Positions 46,671-60,900 of a DNA stretch of 64,000 nt are shown here, one piece after another. Every line of letters starts with the position of its first letter. The stretch's first letter is position 1. The position numbers and the translations under genes are program-made. The notes beneath the pieces are model-generated. The model was given only the letters and a program-made list of their open reading frames with translations. It did not search any database and was not told where the DNA came from. This DNA is from Condylostoma magnum (taxonomy: Eukaryota; Ciliophora; Heterotrichea; Heterotrichida; Condylostomatidae): positions 1 to 64,000 of the forward strand of contig CAKKTI010000042.1 of the NCBI GenBank assembly GCA_920105805.1, in the 5' to 3' direction.

Positions 46671-47270
46671 CTATTCAATAATCTTACATGCATTGCAAAT
46701 AATGCTATCTTAAATTATATAACTTTTAGTTAAATGTAATGATTTCAATCATTTAAATTTCCTCAACCGATATGGATTAATCAAACTACTTAAATGTCTT
46801 TAATACTTTACTGCTACAACTTAGTCAAATGGGAATACTTGATTATCATTCCATTTTATTATTATGTATCAACGTGTTTTGTGCAATGATCTCAATGTAT
46901 GGTTGTCAAAGGTTGAATAAACAATACTTCTTGATTTAGTTTAGCTTGGAATGCTCATAAATTTCCCACTGTTATGACATAAAGGGCTTCCTATAGTAGA
47001 TTAATGTAATCTTTCTGTTCAACAGTATTTTCGTTATGGTTATTTGTCTAAATATTGCTTAAAATGCAGTCCTAGCCTTTATATAGTTAGCATTGTAGGT
47101 CTATGAGTTTAACTTAGTTTCGTAGTGTTTCTAGATTTTGGTATTGAAAGTCGTAGTTTTGATTTTTTATTTAAGATTTTGCTTGTTGTTCTATCTGTAG
47201 TGCTACGATATCTTATTTGTTTCTTAAAAGGTTTTATAATACGTGCACTTTGGAATCTATTTTTCAACAT
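46671..47270 (-). CDS. Basic hypothetical protein
   Basis: About 199 residues from an ATG at 47270, starting MLKNRFQSARIIKPFKKQIRYRS. Very rich in Arg, Lys, Ser and Thr across its length (SKLRLSIPKSRNTTKLSQTHRP), with an aromatic/basic C-terminal half (FKWLKSLHLTKSY). No family is recognised. The stop is TAG at 46671-46673, or TAA at 46581 if the TAG is Gln. It is followed on the same strand by the PP2C gene. A cytoskeleton- or nucleic-acid-binding role is possible but nothing shows it. Confidence 0.5.
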
Positions 47271-47592
47271 TTATTATTTTATATAAAGAAGACGACAAAT
47301 TTATAACTTAGATTGTAAGTCAAATAACCATTATTGGTATTAAAGGAATGCTTGTTAGAAATTCAACCAAAGGTTATATAGTTTATTATTTCCTAAGGCA
47401 TAATAGATTCCTCATAACTCAATAGAAATACCTCATTTCAATACATAATCTGTTTTATCCTTTTAATAATGTATTACATCTATTGTAATTGCTTAAAATA
47501 TAAGACAATGTATTGCTATATAAAATGGAGACCATTTACTAGAATGTAAAAGCGTTACAGTAAATAAAGCTTAGTAACTAATTGTTAGAACT
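47271..47592. other. Short spacer, nothing seen
   Basis: About 320 bp of AT-rich DNA between the C2H2 gene stop and the start of the next minus-strand gene. It should carry the latter's promoter. No motif is recognised. Confidence 0.4.
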
Positions 47593-48012
47593 TTAAATGC
47601 TCTTGAAATTAGGAAGTTTGAACCCTGGCTTGATATCTACCCTCTTTTCACTTATTGGATGCAGAATATCAATAGATTTCATTAATTTTACTTCATCTAC
47701 TTATTATGCTTAAATTCTAAAAACCTTCTCGTTGTCTATAGAATCCCCACTCAATCTATGCAATTACTTATGATTACAAAGCTAGCTTGCTTGCCTATAA
47801 GCCTTCTAGCAGTTTGTATATGGACATATTAACGGTTTCCTATCCAGATGAATGTTAATATGCTCTTTAAGGGCTTGCTTACTCGCAAATAATCTTTAGC
47901 ATATTAAACATTCAAAGTTTTTAATGCCAATATGAATTGTATCCACATGGCGCCTCAAATTAAATTTGTTATTGAATTGACCTCTACAATACTTATAGGG
48001 ACATTTAAACAT
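47593..48012 (-). CDS. C2H2 zinc-finger protein
   Basis: 139 residues from an ATG at 48012. Three C2H2 fingers lie in a row: CPYKYCRGQFNNKFNLRRHVDTIH (residues about 4-27, spacing C-x4-C-x12-H-x4-H), CLICQRLFASKQALKEHINIH, and CPYTNCQKAYRQASQLCNHKQLH. The TFIIIA-like C-x4-C spacing and linker DRKPLICP suggest nucleic-acid binding. The C-terminal 55 residues are an unstructured basic tail. A DNA- or RNA-binding target is unknown. Stop TAA 47593-47595. Confidence 0.85.
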
Positions 48013-49127
48013 TTTTTATATTACTGTATAGGCTGATGCTATCTAAATATGTCTGTTTAATATAGAAAAGTATAACTACGTTCATCTTTTAAGGATTGAT
48101 AACTACTTATAGTACAGTTCTATCTTTCAAAAATATAGATTTTATTTATTTAAGTACCGTAGAAATGTTATTATAAGAGCTAATCAAATAAATATTATAT
48201 AAAATGCGAGTTAAATTTGATAGATAACTAGTTAATCAAACATTAAAGGAAAATAAGTTAAAGGTTCAATTTAAGCTTAATATGGATAGTCATATTTGAA
48301 GATGATTATTTCAAAATAAACTCATATCATAGGTTTTTGAGTAAATCTAATAATTTGTGTTCTGCTTAAGCTATTGTAACACTTATCATATTACTCTTTT
48401 TATAATGTAAGAAATGGTTTATTCTAAACTAATATGGTAATTCACCAAATCATATTTGATTAAATGTGATAGCTTCTTAGTAGATAATTTCTATTATGTC
48501 ATTATGCTGTAATTGGTAACTTAAAAACAACACTGAATCATTGCTTTTTATATTTTAATAGCATTTGATGAAAAAATCTTCATATTTTACATAATATTAA
48601 ATCACTAATAGGAATTTATGAGAGCTATTAGAATCCTAGAATAATTGTATATGCTTTCCTACCTTTTTAATTGTAAGATTAAAAGTCTTTTAAGAATATA
48701 TTAAATTTAGTTAAAAAAGCATTTTTATAAATGGGCTTTCTTATAATAATCCCTTCTAAGTAATGTGGTAATAGGAATGAGCATTTACTTTATTCATTCA
48801 GAGAGAATATAGATTTAAATCATCAAAAGCCTCCTAATAATCTATGTAATAATTCAATAGAATTTTAGTTTAAATGATCAGTGCTTAACTTTTACTTAAA
48901 TTAATAACAATTATTTAAGTAAAATCTTGCTTTTAATAATCCTTTTAAAATAGCTAAAATTTTGTTTCTCTTTATAACTTTTGAATATCCTATTTACCTC
49001 AAAATATATAATAATATTTTAACAGTAGCTAAGACTTTACCAATAAAATTTTACAAAGCTTCTTGCAATCTCTCAAAAGCTACCAATAGAAATTAATTGT
49101 ATATATAACCTAATCTTTATAATAAAT
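48013..49127. other. 1.1-kb spacer with possible minus-strand frame
   Basis: A long spacer for this window, between divergent genes. On the minus strand about 48930-48340 one frame reads fairly protein-like (GFQQLSQIPISDLILCKIW, then QWFSVVFKLPITAQWHNRN), but no ATG heads it within 200 codons, except an internal MLLKYKKQW near 48570. All frames are open under this code, so openness is not evidence. Left unassigned. Confidence 0.3.
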
Positions 49128-52100
49128 ATGACTTCTCAACTACTATTAGCAATCCTCTTAATAGTTCAACTAACCTTAGCCTGAGGAGAAGTGTTTCTTG
49201 ATGCAAAATTGGACGGAACCTGCAGCTAATCTATGATCTTTGGTACTATATCCGCCACATTAGGCAGTACATCCGGTATCGATGATGACGACCCAGAATG
49301 TGTACCTTAAGGTGTGCTTTTCTAATCAACTGATACAATAAACTTCACATTATCTGAGCTCATAAGAGAAACAAATCTTTTTACATTTTGAGTGTACATA
49401 ACGTCTCCTGGATAACTTTTCGAAATAATCGATAAATCTGGGGATATTATTCTTAAAGTCAGCATTGATGGATCTAATTAAACTACTGTGAGTGCATTGG
49501 AAATAGATAATAGTAGTTTGAGTGTAAGGAGTAGCTCAGTTAGCACTTAATCCCTAACTCTGAACAAATGAATTTAGTATCAAATAGAAGTTATTGAGTA
49601 TTATATAGGGAGTTGAACTACCAAAATAAGTATAGATGTTAGCTAAAATGAATAACTTAAGGTTATAAATTATAAAGGTTTTTGGTATAATAGCGATAAT
49701 CCTTTTGTACTTAAAATAGGCGGAGGTTTTGAAGGAGGCTTATAGTCAGTATATTGAAGTGATGTGAGTCTTAGCAGTGGAGGAACAGCCGGTGTTTGTT
49801 CTGATCCATCCTGCTCAACTGTTTGAAACCCAAATCAATGTTTTAAAGATTCTAAAGGTGCTTATGATTGCTATCCTCCACCTAGTTGCGATTAGACTTG
49901 TAAAACGTGTAGAGGATCAGGGCCAAGCTAGTGTGATACTTGCTATTCCAATGCAGAAATAATAGGAGATACACCAGGAACATGTGCATGTGAAGCAACA
50001 TTTGAAAATACAGTTCTCCCACCAGCTCTTCTCTGTGAATGTCCCGAAAATAGTACTGATTAAGGTGGTGTATGTGAATGTAATTCTGGCTTTATAGATA
50101 TTAGTCCTACTGAGGGTGCAATCAACTGCTAAATCGAATGTACAGGAACTAATTGATTAGATTCTGATGATTTGAATTGTAGAACATGCGAGGCTCCTTG
50201 TGCTACGTGCAGAGATAATGTATCGACTATGCAATGCCTTACATGCTAAGATGCAGTTATGACAATAAATGGAAGCAATTAATGTGTATGTAATGCTCCA
50301 AAAGTATTAAGTGGGGATAATCTATCATGTGTTTGTCCTACGAACAGCACATAAAACAGATTAAATTGCATTTGTAATCCTGGCTTTTATAACTCAGGTA
50401 CACCACCAATAGTAGAATGCAGTTCTTGCAATTAGCCTTGTGAGACATGTAGTGGATCAGCCTCACATTGCTTAACATGTGAATAATCTAAAATATTGTA
50501 TGAAAGTACTTGTATTGGTAGTTGTCCACTTGATACTTTCTTTGATTTAGGTTCAAATGAGTGTATTTCTTGTACTCCTCCTTGTGCTACATGTAGTGGA
50601 TCACCCTCACATTGCTTAACATGCGACTCAAATACTCAACTGTACGAAAATACATGTGTAAACAGTTGCCCATCAAGTACTTTCCTTGATACAAATCTAG
50701 TTCCAAATCAATGTATTTCTTGCAATTAGCCTTGCAAGACATGTAGTGAATCAGCCTCAAATTGCTTAACATGTGAACCTTCGTAGGTTTTATATCAAAA
50801 TACATGTGTAAACAGTTGTCCATTAGGTACTTTCCTTGATATAAATCTAGTGCTGAATGAATGTAAAAATTGCGCTACTTTTTGTGCTACATGCAGTGAA
50901 TCAGCCTCAAATTGCTTAAAATGTGACTAAAATACTAAACTATACGAGAATACTTGCTTACTAAACTGTCCTTCAGGCACAATATTTGATGTAAACCAAA
51001 CTCCTAATTAGTGTATACATAATCCTTGTAATACAGGGTTTTATTTCAAGTAGGGCGAATGTTTTTAATGCTAAGATAATTGCTAGTAATGTGATTCCAC
51101 AACTTGCTAATAGTGTGATGAAGGATTCACTTTGATAGATAATAAATGCATTTAATGCACTTAATAATGCTAAGATGTTGATTACGGATACTGTTTTGAT
51201 TACTTTGAATAGTGTATATAGTATCCTTGTCAAAGCAATCAAATTTATGTTTAGGCTTAGTGCAGTGATTGCACATTATATCATTTAAATTGCATGAGAT
51301 GTAATCAATAAGAATGTATAGAATGCGAGTTGAATTATTAATTAAATCAAGAAGGTAAGTGCTAATGCCAAGATAATTATTTAAGTATTAATAAAGAATG
51401 TGTAAAATGCAGTGAGAACTGTAAAACATGTAAAGATACAGTTGATAAATGTACCTCTTGCCATAGTCCCTATACTATTAATCAAGGTCTTAAATGTGAA
51501 TGCTTAGGTAGTGACTTAATACTGTTGGAGGATGGAAACTGTCATTAGTGCCTAACTTTATGTAGTGAAAACACAGATTTGGAGAAATATTGCTTATCCT
51601 AAGATTCTAATTGTATTGAATATAAGCTAACAGTGGATATTAGTAGATCTAAGGATATAATTGATATAAAATTTCATCCAGTATTATTTAGGTCATTGTA
51701 AAAGGAAGATTTCATAATAAAAATTAGTGAAACTGAAACTGAATTCTAATTTCAGGAAATAGTAAGATAAATTGATTATGAATGCTAATTAACTAAGAAT
51801 TTCTAAGAAGATTATAATTTGATATTCCAGTCAAAAATAATATCGGAACAAATAAATGAGATTAAATTGACCTAAAATGAATAGGATGAGGATGAAAGTG
51901 AAGAGATAGAAGAAGCAGAGTAAATTTAGGAAGATACTCAAGCAGTTTCATCAATTACACTAGCTGCCTCCCTAGCTGCATTCTCTATTTAAGGAGATCT
52001 GCCAAGCTTTTGAATCACTGTGAGCATTATACAACTTTCAGTATACACTCCATATATCCATCCCTAACTGTCATGATAAGTTAAAGGATTTCTGTCTGGT

Positions 52101-52982
52101 TTAAACTCTTTTAGCAGATTTCCAAACTTTTTCGAGAATATAGAGTTCAATGGTCCAATTCTAGACGATCTAGGTTAAGGCCTACAATTAAAGAATAAGC
52201 ACTCAATATTCCTAGGTAACATAGGCCCTGTGATTTCATTACTTATTACTATGATTGCAGTATGAATTTTACTATGATTTCTATAAGGATGCTCTCATCC
52301 AAAATTGAGATCATGAATGTATATTATCTATGAAAAAATAAGTATCATTATCTTTAATCTATGGAATCAAATCTTTTTAGACTTAAGTATCAACTGTGCA
52401 ATATCTATTCGGTACTTCAATATAGACTCATGATGAAATATTGCTTCCTTATCTTCATCAGTATTTATCTCTGTAAGATGTAATTAGATTGTTTCAGTGG
52501 TATACACGTTAAAATTGCTGTCTTTGAATAGCAGCGAAAGTGAGGAGAGAATTAATATTTTCAAAATATTTAATTAGTATAGACTAGGCTTAAGATTTCA
52601 TTAGAGCTTCATTCTACAAAGAATTTTATTCACAGCTTTACCGATAATTGGAATGAGCCCATGAGTATCCTTGATAATGTGCAGCTTGTTTTCTATACAC
52701 GTAAATTTTATTTAGATGTTGTGATTTTTAGTATGGAATAAGCCTTTTATAGAACAAATTATGAATGTTTTATAAATAGGTATTTATTTTTCATTTGCAG
52801 TTTCTTACATGGTGATGCTAACTATTTTACAAATTGACTCTGACAATAAAATTTTTGATCTTGTTATTTTATTTTTCGTATTGCTTCCAGTTCTATGGAA
52901 TTACATCATAATGATTGTGAAAATTTGTAAAAAACTACGAGATAAGTGCGCAAAGAGAGATTAGTTATTAAATTTGTTTTAA
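49128..52982 (+). CDS. Giant cysteine-rich (furin-like) multi-TM surface protein
   Basis: 1284 residues. Signal peptide MTSQLLLAILLIVQL, then a lectin/LamG-like beta domain to about residue 215. A long ladder of growth-factor-receptor/furin-like Cys repeats follows (about 225-820). Four adjacent units share the core CxTCSGSxSHCLTC...LYExTCxxSCP at about 50410-51000 and look recently duplicated. An acidic linker (DEDESEEIEEAEQ) precedes at least six hydrophobic helices (about 945-1270). The layout is common in ciliate surface receptors and adhesion proteins, but no ligand is known. Many UGA codons are Trp (LTLAWGE, TFWVYIT, ILLWFLQG). Stop TAA 52980. Confidence 0.8.
50410..51000 (+). repeat. 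Tandem Cys-rich repeat units inside the surface protein gene
   Basis: About four units of roughly 150 bp share the DNA string TGTAGTGGATCA.CCTCACATTGCTTAACATGT and neighbouring sequence. DNA similarity between units is well above what protein constraint alone needs. Confidence 0.75.
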
Positions 52983-53317
52983 TTTAAAATGCACTTGAAA
53001 TATATAGAGTTAAAGCTTATTTGTGTTCATAGGCTATATTATTGTATAATTAAACTAAGTGATAATGAGCGTTTATTATTAATAATAGTATTAGTATTTA
53101 TTTGAATTTTAATAAAAGTAATAATACTACCTTTACAGATTAAAAGGCATAAGTGTTAGTAACAAAAATGTGATTATTTAACATAAGATTTATATAGGGT
53201 AGGCAGTGCATATTAACAGTCTTATAAATAGTATTTAGTTAATTCTAGTGAATAGAAATTATATACTAATAATTTAGTAATCCTTATTACAAATATTATA
53301 TCAAACAAAAAATAATA
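52983..53317. other. Spacer, nothing seen
   Basis: About 335 bp, very AT-rich, between the surface protein stop and the next possible gene. No motif or RNA gene is recognised. Confidence 0.4.
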
Positions 53318-54600
53318 ATGTTCGGAAAGGCCAACAGCTTATTGTACAATGAATGCATATGTAAAGATCAATAATTATATATCCCTATGTCCATAAAGGA
53401 AATTAAATGGATAGAAATAAGTCATCAATTATATAAGTTATTAAACTATCCTAAAATATTAGTAAATAATTCAAACAGATGATATTTAATTGATAAGCAT
53501 GGATTAATTAGTCCAAAGAGTATTCAGACTTATTGTTTTAGTATTATTTTAAATCGATTTTTATATCAAAAGTATTTTAGATTAGAAAGGTACTTTTTAA
53601 CTAAGAGAGGGAAACTAATTACTAAGCGTAAAATTTATTTAGTAAAGCTTGATAATATAATGATATTTAAAGGATAGATAGACTTAAGACAAATGAATTT
53701 TATAAGAATTTAAATATAAAACTAGGAAAAGAATTAAATTATAGTCAACTAATAAAGATAAATTATAACATATAAAGAAAATCTAAAAACTCTCAATATT
53801 TATAATACTTCACCTAGTAAATTTAATCGTTTCAGGTGATTATATATAAAATGGTTTTGTATTACATTTTATCTTACCTCTATCTATTGGTAAAGAGTCC
53901 TAATGTACCTATAGATCTATACAGAACTCAATCCTTCTCTTTGGACAAATAACTCATTATCCTTCTGATTTTGTATTCTAGGGTAAATGGAGGAGGGAGC
54001 TGAGCATAAAACAATCGAGATAGTAGACATTTAGGGTCCGTCTATCAATATTGTGCTCCACTTGCAAATCTCCTCAAAGTAAAAACAAACAACAGCTTAA
54101 TTAATTTGAGGATTCTATCTGCTTGAAAATATTCAAAGAATCTTTAGAAATTGAGTTTAATTCTATAGACAATCAAGTATAAGGTCATATTTTAGAGAAT
54201 TTAGCCAGGATTATCTATATAGTTTGACATTACATAGATTTTAAAAGCAATTTTAGATGAATAATAAGTCTTATCTGGAAAATAAAAAGCCTGTAATGTA
54301 TGTTAAATATGTAGAACTCCCCATATGCTATGAACTTAGTACTTAGATTGAGAAGTATAAGCAAGTGATTAATACAATTTTAGATATACAAGTGATAGTA
54401 AGATCTATTGAAATAAAGGCTTTGATTAGTATTCTTTTGTTGATTTCAATAAAACGATGAAATTTACACAGAATAGCGTTTATTTTAGGTATAGCCAGTA
54501 GTTGATTATACAGAATTCCTTTACTTGGAATTAGGGAAAAAATAGTTGTGTACGGTAAAAAATCCTTATTATATTTAAAATATCCAATCCCATCATAATA
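53318..54600 (+). CDS. Possible hypothetical protein
   Basis: From an ATG at 53318 one frame runs about 427 codons to a TAA/TAG/TAA cluster near 54598-54620. It passes an in-frame internal ATG at 53987 (MEEGAEHKTIEIVDIQG) from which the texture is better: LIWGFYLLENIQRIFRNW, then YVKYVELPICYELSTQIEKYKQV. The first half is rich in Ile/Tyr/Lys with three UGA codons and is doubtful. No family is recognised. Either half alone may be the real gene. Confidence 0.35.
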
Positions 54601-54915
54601 TAATTTAGCATAGAACTAAATTATAAACATTTACACACTTATAGTCAACTCATCTAAGTTTAATTTTTATTCTTCCATATACTTAATAGCCTTTTATTAA
54701 ATCCTATAAAACATTACACCTAATCCAGGTAGAATTAATAGATAGCATTAAACAGCATATGCTTACAATAGATTTAAACATGTTACGTCATATAAGTAAG
54801 TATTTATATTGACAAATAATTTTAGAATATATGCATCAGGAACATGGCTTATAGATTAGACTTATTCCAACTTCTATTTAAGCCCAATTTTCATTTTCTT
54901 TATAATAATTTCTTA
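54601..54915. other. Spacer before second giant surface protein
   Basis: About 315 bp, AT-rich, no gene or motif recognised. Presumed promoter region of the large gene at 54916. Confidence 0.35.
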
Positions 54916-57900
54916 ATGAATATCAAAGTAACCATCTCCTTTTTGTTAGTGATGTCCTAAGCTACAACATACCCACTTTCTAGAGTTGACACTCCATAGA
55001 TCTTTACCGATACATCAAAAGAAGAGTATAAAAGAGATATGTATGTAAAGTTACTACCGTCTATCTATAATTTTATAGCATTTGACTAAGACATCTCTCT
55101 GAGTTTCTGATATCTTTCCTAGTATTCAAGAAAAGGCAATATTTTAAGATTTGGCAACTATGACTAAAGTTATATAAGAGCAAGAATAAAAGTTGATACA
55201 AGTTAACTGCATTTAAAGCATCTTGATAATGAAAGTGGAGATGAAGCAGATTTGTTTCTAACTCTGGTAAATTTTAGGCAGCATAATTAACCCTCATGAG
55301 TATTTGTAGGAATCTCAGCTTGCGAGTCAACTAGTATCTTCAGAGGATGCGTAATATTCGGGGGATCCACAGATTGTTAATAAGTTGCATTAACTGGGCT
55401 AAATCATTTTATAAATCCAAAGTATGAGCCTTAAGTCAAGTTTGGAGGAGATACAGATGGATAACACTTTTATGGCTAAATAGGATAAGTTGAATTCCAC
55501 TATAATGAGTGTAAGTCAAACAGTGATTTTGCGGCAATCGTTAGTGCATAGAAGTTAATAGAGCCATATGATAATTTAACCTATATATCGTTATATGGCC
55601 CTTACTACTCTGATGAAGATCTTGTAACTAAAGGTAATACTAGTGTTACTTTAGATAACTTTTTTGCAGGCATGACTTTCGGGACTAGCCTTGTATTTTC
55701 AACTTATTTACAACTAGGTTAACTTGGAGATGTAATTTATATACAGTTTCCTCTTGATGCAACTGAGTATTCCGATACTGATAAATACGATGACTTTGCT
55801 CTCGATATTGTGAACTACGAGGTAAAATTATTTGAAATGAAAGATTCTGTCACTTCTGATATAATCTTCTAGGTCAAAGTAAGAATAGAATCAGCAGGGT
55901 ATTAAATGTGGGGATCCTGTTTCAATTAAGACCAACTTTCTACCATATCATTTCCGGAAGGGGGCTGAAGATTATTGTAATTTGAAATAAATGTAGGAAC
56001 TTGTAATTTATATGTTAATGGAGTTGCAACTATACCTGCATTAGTAGTAACTCCTTTCACAATAAATTGAACTAATGTGTAATTTTATATGCGGAATAGA
56101 ATATCTTCTAAAGGTTTTACCGTATACAAGTTTCTAGGTAGACTTTATAATAGCAATCTTCCCTCAAATCCCCATTAGGACCTACGAAATGACTTTTGCT
56201 TGCATAGTACAAGCATTTCTTAATGTGATGATTGCAATGATGGCTACAGTATTAGTTATGTAACTTAAACCTGTGAGCCTTGCTACAGTGAATGCACGTC
56301 TTGCTCTTTAAGTGATTATAGCACATGCATATCATGCACAAGCACTTCAATTTCTACTAATTTCGTAATGCCAACTCTATGCTAAGATTATTGCTAATAC
56401 GATCCTACTTAAGGTAATTGCTCTAATAGTTATAGCTCAAGTCATATTTTCGAATGGAGCTAATCTTCAGATTTTAGTGAAGATGGCTTTTAATTTGAAT
56501 ACTAAACAGAGAGCTAGGCTTCTATTCCTCTGCTTAAATAAGGCCATTATGGCCAGTACTTTGACGGAAACACTTATTTTGATGTTAAAAGGGAAGATGG
56601 ATCAAGTTTTACTATCATGACTGGATTTGCTACTAAGTTATTTGTAAGACCCTTTAATCCCAGCAGTTTATTCTGCTTAGTTGATAGTGGAGTAATATAC
56701 TTAGAAATTAAGGTTATTTAAGTAGAAACTCCTGGCATATTTAGTGTCTTTTTCAAAACAGACAGTGGGGATTATGATTATCAAATAACTGATCCTGACC
56801 CATAAAGATCTATACGTAACTTTTAATCAGATCCTATATATAGCTTTGCAATAGGAATTGATAGTTTAAATTAAAAGCTAGAAATAAATTTAAACCTATA
56901 GTCAATTGAATTCGATAATTTCACTCATTATCTTCCCGCCTTAACTAATTTATCAATATCATTAGGAGGCTGCAGTGCTTCTTCTAGTGACTTACTTAAT
57001 GGTTATGTATATTACTTAAAAATTCAAAATTATAATTATTAAGGTAATTATCTCGATACAGATACAGTTGAGCTGTTAGATGAGGAGCTTACGTGTAGCG
57101 ACTGTATTAGTCATAATTCTTGTATAGGTAGTTAAAGAAGGCACTAATATAGTGATGAGTATATCTGCTTAAGTTACTGTAGTTTTGGAGATAAAAATGG
57201 ATATTGTACTCGATAATATAATAACTTAACTATTATTTTTGATAGTTTAGATGATCGCTAAGAATCTTCAAATGCAGAAGCCACAGTTGTTTTTGGAAGT
57301 GATTGAAGCAACTTCTATAACACAAGAGATAATAATGATCCAATCCCAGTCTAAAATAGAGGAATTTACCTAGATGGCTCTCATTATGCTGAATTGTATA
57401 CAGATGTAGGTGATGCGGAAACTCCTAATCTATCAATTACTTGGACTATAGCTTCATGGATGAGACCTTTAGGAACTGGAACATTTTTGCATATTTGTGT
57501 AAGTTATAAATAGTAAGAAAGTACAAGTTACTTATTAGTTAGAGTTTCAGCTATAATGTAAGTTGATGTTGATTTTTATGAGTTCTACAACAGAAGCATA
57601 AGTGTTTAGTCCAATTAAACAAGTACTAGTTCAAGTTGGTATCATGTTATGCTAGAAATGGACTGGAGTACAAAGCGATTTAATATTATAATAGATGGAA
57701 ATGTACAAGCAACCCATAGTCTCACTGATTACTATGTATATAGGTAAAACTCAAACCATTACATTGGTAAAAACTGTTTTAATGCAAATGACGGATTCAA
57801 AGGGATGATAAGAAATTTAAGCTATCTCAACTATACAAACAGAAGCAGTATTCTATCCTCAGAACAGCAAATCTGTACAAGTTTCAAATCAAATTGCAAT

Positions 57901-60900
57901 TTTACAAACAAACTTCTATCTGAATGCAATGTTAATTAACTGATCACTCACAACTATGATTGCTTAGACTGCAAAAGCGGATGTAATAGTTGTAATAAGG
58001 AAGAATATTGCAATCTATGTGAAAGTGTTGGGTGTCTGCAATGCACAGATTATATAGGAGCCTGCTCTTCATGCAGTAGTACATTTGACGGCTCATCTGG
58101 ATAATGCTAATGTATAGCATAGCCTTCTTACGCTAATTTTGATGAAGAGTGTGTATCTTGTGAGGCAAATTGCAATAAATGCGAATTGGCTGATGGAAAT
58201 TTCATTTGCACTGAATGTGTCCCAGGATATGTACTCAGTTCGGCTGGATGCTATACTTGCAGCCAATATGAAGGATTTGGAGGGCAACATTTAGTGCAAT
58301 GAGACAGCTTAACAGCAGACTAAAAGGTTTATGTTGATTAAAGTTGCACTGAGAATTGTGGGGATGGATTAACCTTATATTAAAATCAGTGCGATGATTA
58401 GAATTAGATTAACGGAGATGGGTGTGATGAAAATTGCGATGTAGAGGAGGACTGGAATTGCATAGTATCAGATTGAATAAGCAGTTGTTTCTATGTTGTC
58501 TAAAGAGCTGAGTTAGCTTATAGTGGGAATAAGGGAAATGGGTATATTTTTGAGATTATATTTTACACTGACATTTAGTTAAAGTCCAATAGTTAATTTG
58601 AGTTGAGTATTGACATAAGTAACTAATTCACTTATGATTTAAATTAAAGAGATAGTAAGACCATTGAAATTAGAATTAATATTGAAGAGGATTAATGGTA
58701 AGACTTTGAATTAACTGTTCTGAACAATTTTTAATAGATTTTAGTGAACCCTGTATCACTTCCAGATCCAGAATTAAAAGCATAATCTATGTCTCTTTGC
58801 TGATCCTTCTCCACTGTGTGTACCTAATGCATTAGCAATTATGTCTTATAAGATAACTAATGTAAATGCTTAGGAAAGCATTATATATCTTAAAACAATT
58901 CCTGCGAACAATGTGGGACAGATTGTGAAGTATGCGAGAGTGCATAAGAATGTGTATTGTGCAACCAGTAATCCCTACTTATCAATAATAACTGTATTAG
59001 ATGCAGCTAAATTGAAGGATTTGGAGGGTACACTGTTAAAATTGATGATATTTCTCCAGCATCAATTTCTTATATTTTATTGTAATGCAAGGAAGTTTGT
59101 GGAGATGGTATAAACTTAGGCTAAAATGAGTGTGACGATGGAAATAGCATCAATGGAGATGGCTGTTCAGATTCGTGTAAGGTTGAAAATGCACTATTAG
59201 AATGAAAACTATCTTATTAAACTTAAACTAATGATAAATTCTACATAAATTTAACCTTCAACTAAGCAATTAAGCCTATAGATTTTACACTAAAGTAATA
59301 TATGAGAATACAACTCAATCCTAATCAAAATTTTAACTGAAGTTATTCTGAAATATCCAATCAGGGCTAAATTTAAGGGTACTTAATTGAAATAACAGCT
59401 TTAGGAAGTATAATATATAACACATAAGTTTAAGCTGAGCTAATAGACCCTCATATTTTCTAGACGCCTTTAGGTGTAAAAAACGAGCAATAGAGTGACT
59501 AAACTGTTCTTAAGGACTAATACACTGAAGAAAATCTTGAAGTATTAGGAACAGATTTACAAAACTCAGTGGGAGGTGGTGTAGGAGGGGCACTTAGCTC
59601 AAGCATTCTACTAAGTTTGATAGGACTTAACTCAGAGCTCTCAGCCTTATTGCAGTCTATTGAAATGATGCAACTAATAAATTTCCTTATGTTTATTAAT
59701 GTAAGGTATACCCAAGAATTGAGAATGTACTTTAAAATATTTGACTTTGCAAATATGGACTTAGTTCCTAATCTATTCGACATGTTTTATGTAGAAAATG
59801 ATGGAGTAGAATATGTAGAAGGTAAGTTTCAAGAGGAGGAGGTTGCTAGTAATTTCTTATCATCTTGTGGGCCTAGTATCATAATATTTGGCGGATTTAT
59901 ATTATTATGAATAGCAACTTTACCCCTTAAGAATGTCAGTAAAAAGAAATGCCTTTAAAACTTGTATAATAATCAACGATACTAGTCCTTCTTATATCTA
60001 TGGATTGAATCATTTTTAAATATTTGGTTTGCAGTTTTCATTCATTTCAAATATTACAAAATTAATGAGGATCTTGCTGCTACCTTGTCTTTAGGAATAT
60101 ATATATTGATAACCTTATTAATATTTGTATTCTTGCTAGTAATCATAAGATAAAAGAAGGATAACGGTGAAATTTATAATACTCGATTTGGATGCTTGTA
60201 CTTATAGTTTTCTAGAAAAAGTACTTTAACTAGATATTTTATGTTCTTCTAACACTTAAGAAGATTACTATTTTGTGTTATTTTAGTATATTTTTAAGAC
60301 AACCCACATTTGTAACTATAATGCATGGCTTTAATGCTACTCACAGTAACTTTTACTTAGTATGCGATAATGTTTGCAATTCTATTACCTTATGAAGCAA
60401 CTTAAAGGTAAAATATTAAGTCAACATTAGATGAGTTTTTCTTTACATCTGGTGTATTTCTAATTTATAGCTTTACCAATGAAGACCTTAGCGATGATTT
60501 TAGATTCTAAATAAGTATTGTGATTATGATACTATTGAGCTTATCTTTTGCTCCAGGTATTATTATTTACTACTTTGGTACTATAAAAGCTCTAATTTAA
60601 AAGTGCAAAGATAGAAAAATTGCTAAGTAAAAATAAGCTGAAGTATCACCCTAAGAAAATACTTAAAGAAATAATTAGGAACTTAATTAAGAAGATTCGT
60701 AATCTTTGATTAGTGTGCAGCAAAATGATAGAGGTGATTTAATGAATAATAGATTTGAGCCAGTAGTTTACAAGAACGAATCTAACCTACAAAATCAGAA
60801 TGATATCAAGTAAAGAAAGCTTTAGTCACTGGTATACAAAAACAAATCTAATCCGAGAAATTAGGAGAATATACAGCAAAAGGGACTTTAATCGCTGGTA

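Noticed and set aside
49777-49962. Plus-strand ORF starting MEEQPVFVLIHPAQ
   Set aside because: Out of frame within the surface protein gene, whose own frame carries conserved Cys spacing there.
50587-51242. Minus-strand ORFs opposite the Cys-rich repeats
   Set aside because: Mirror images of the repeat units; the plus strand has the Cys ladder and signal peptide.
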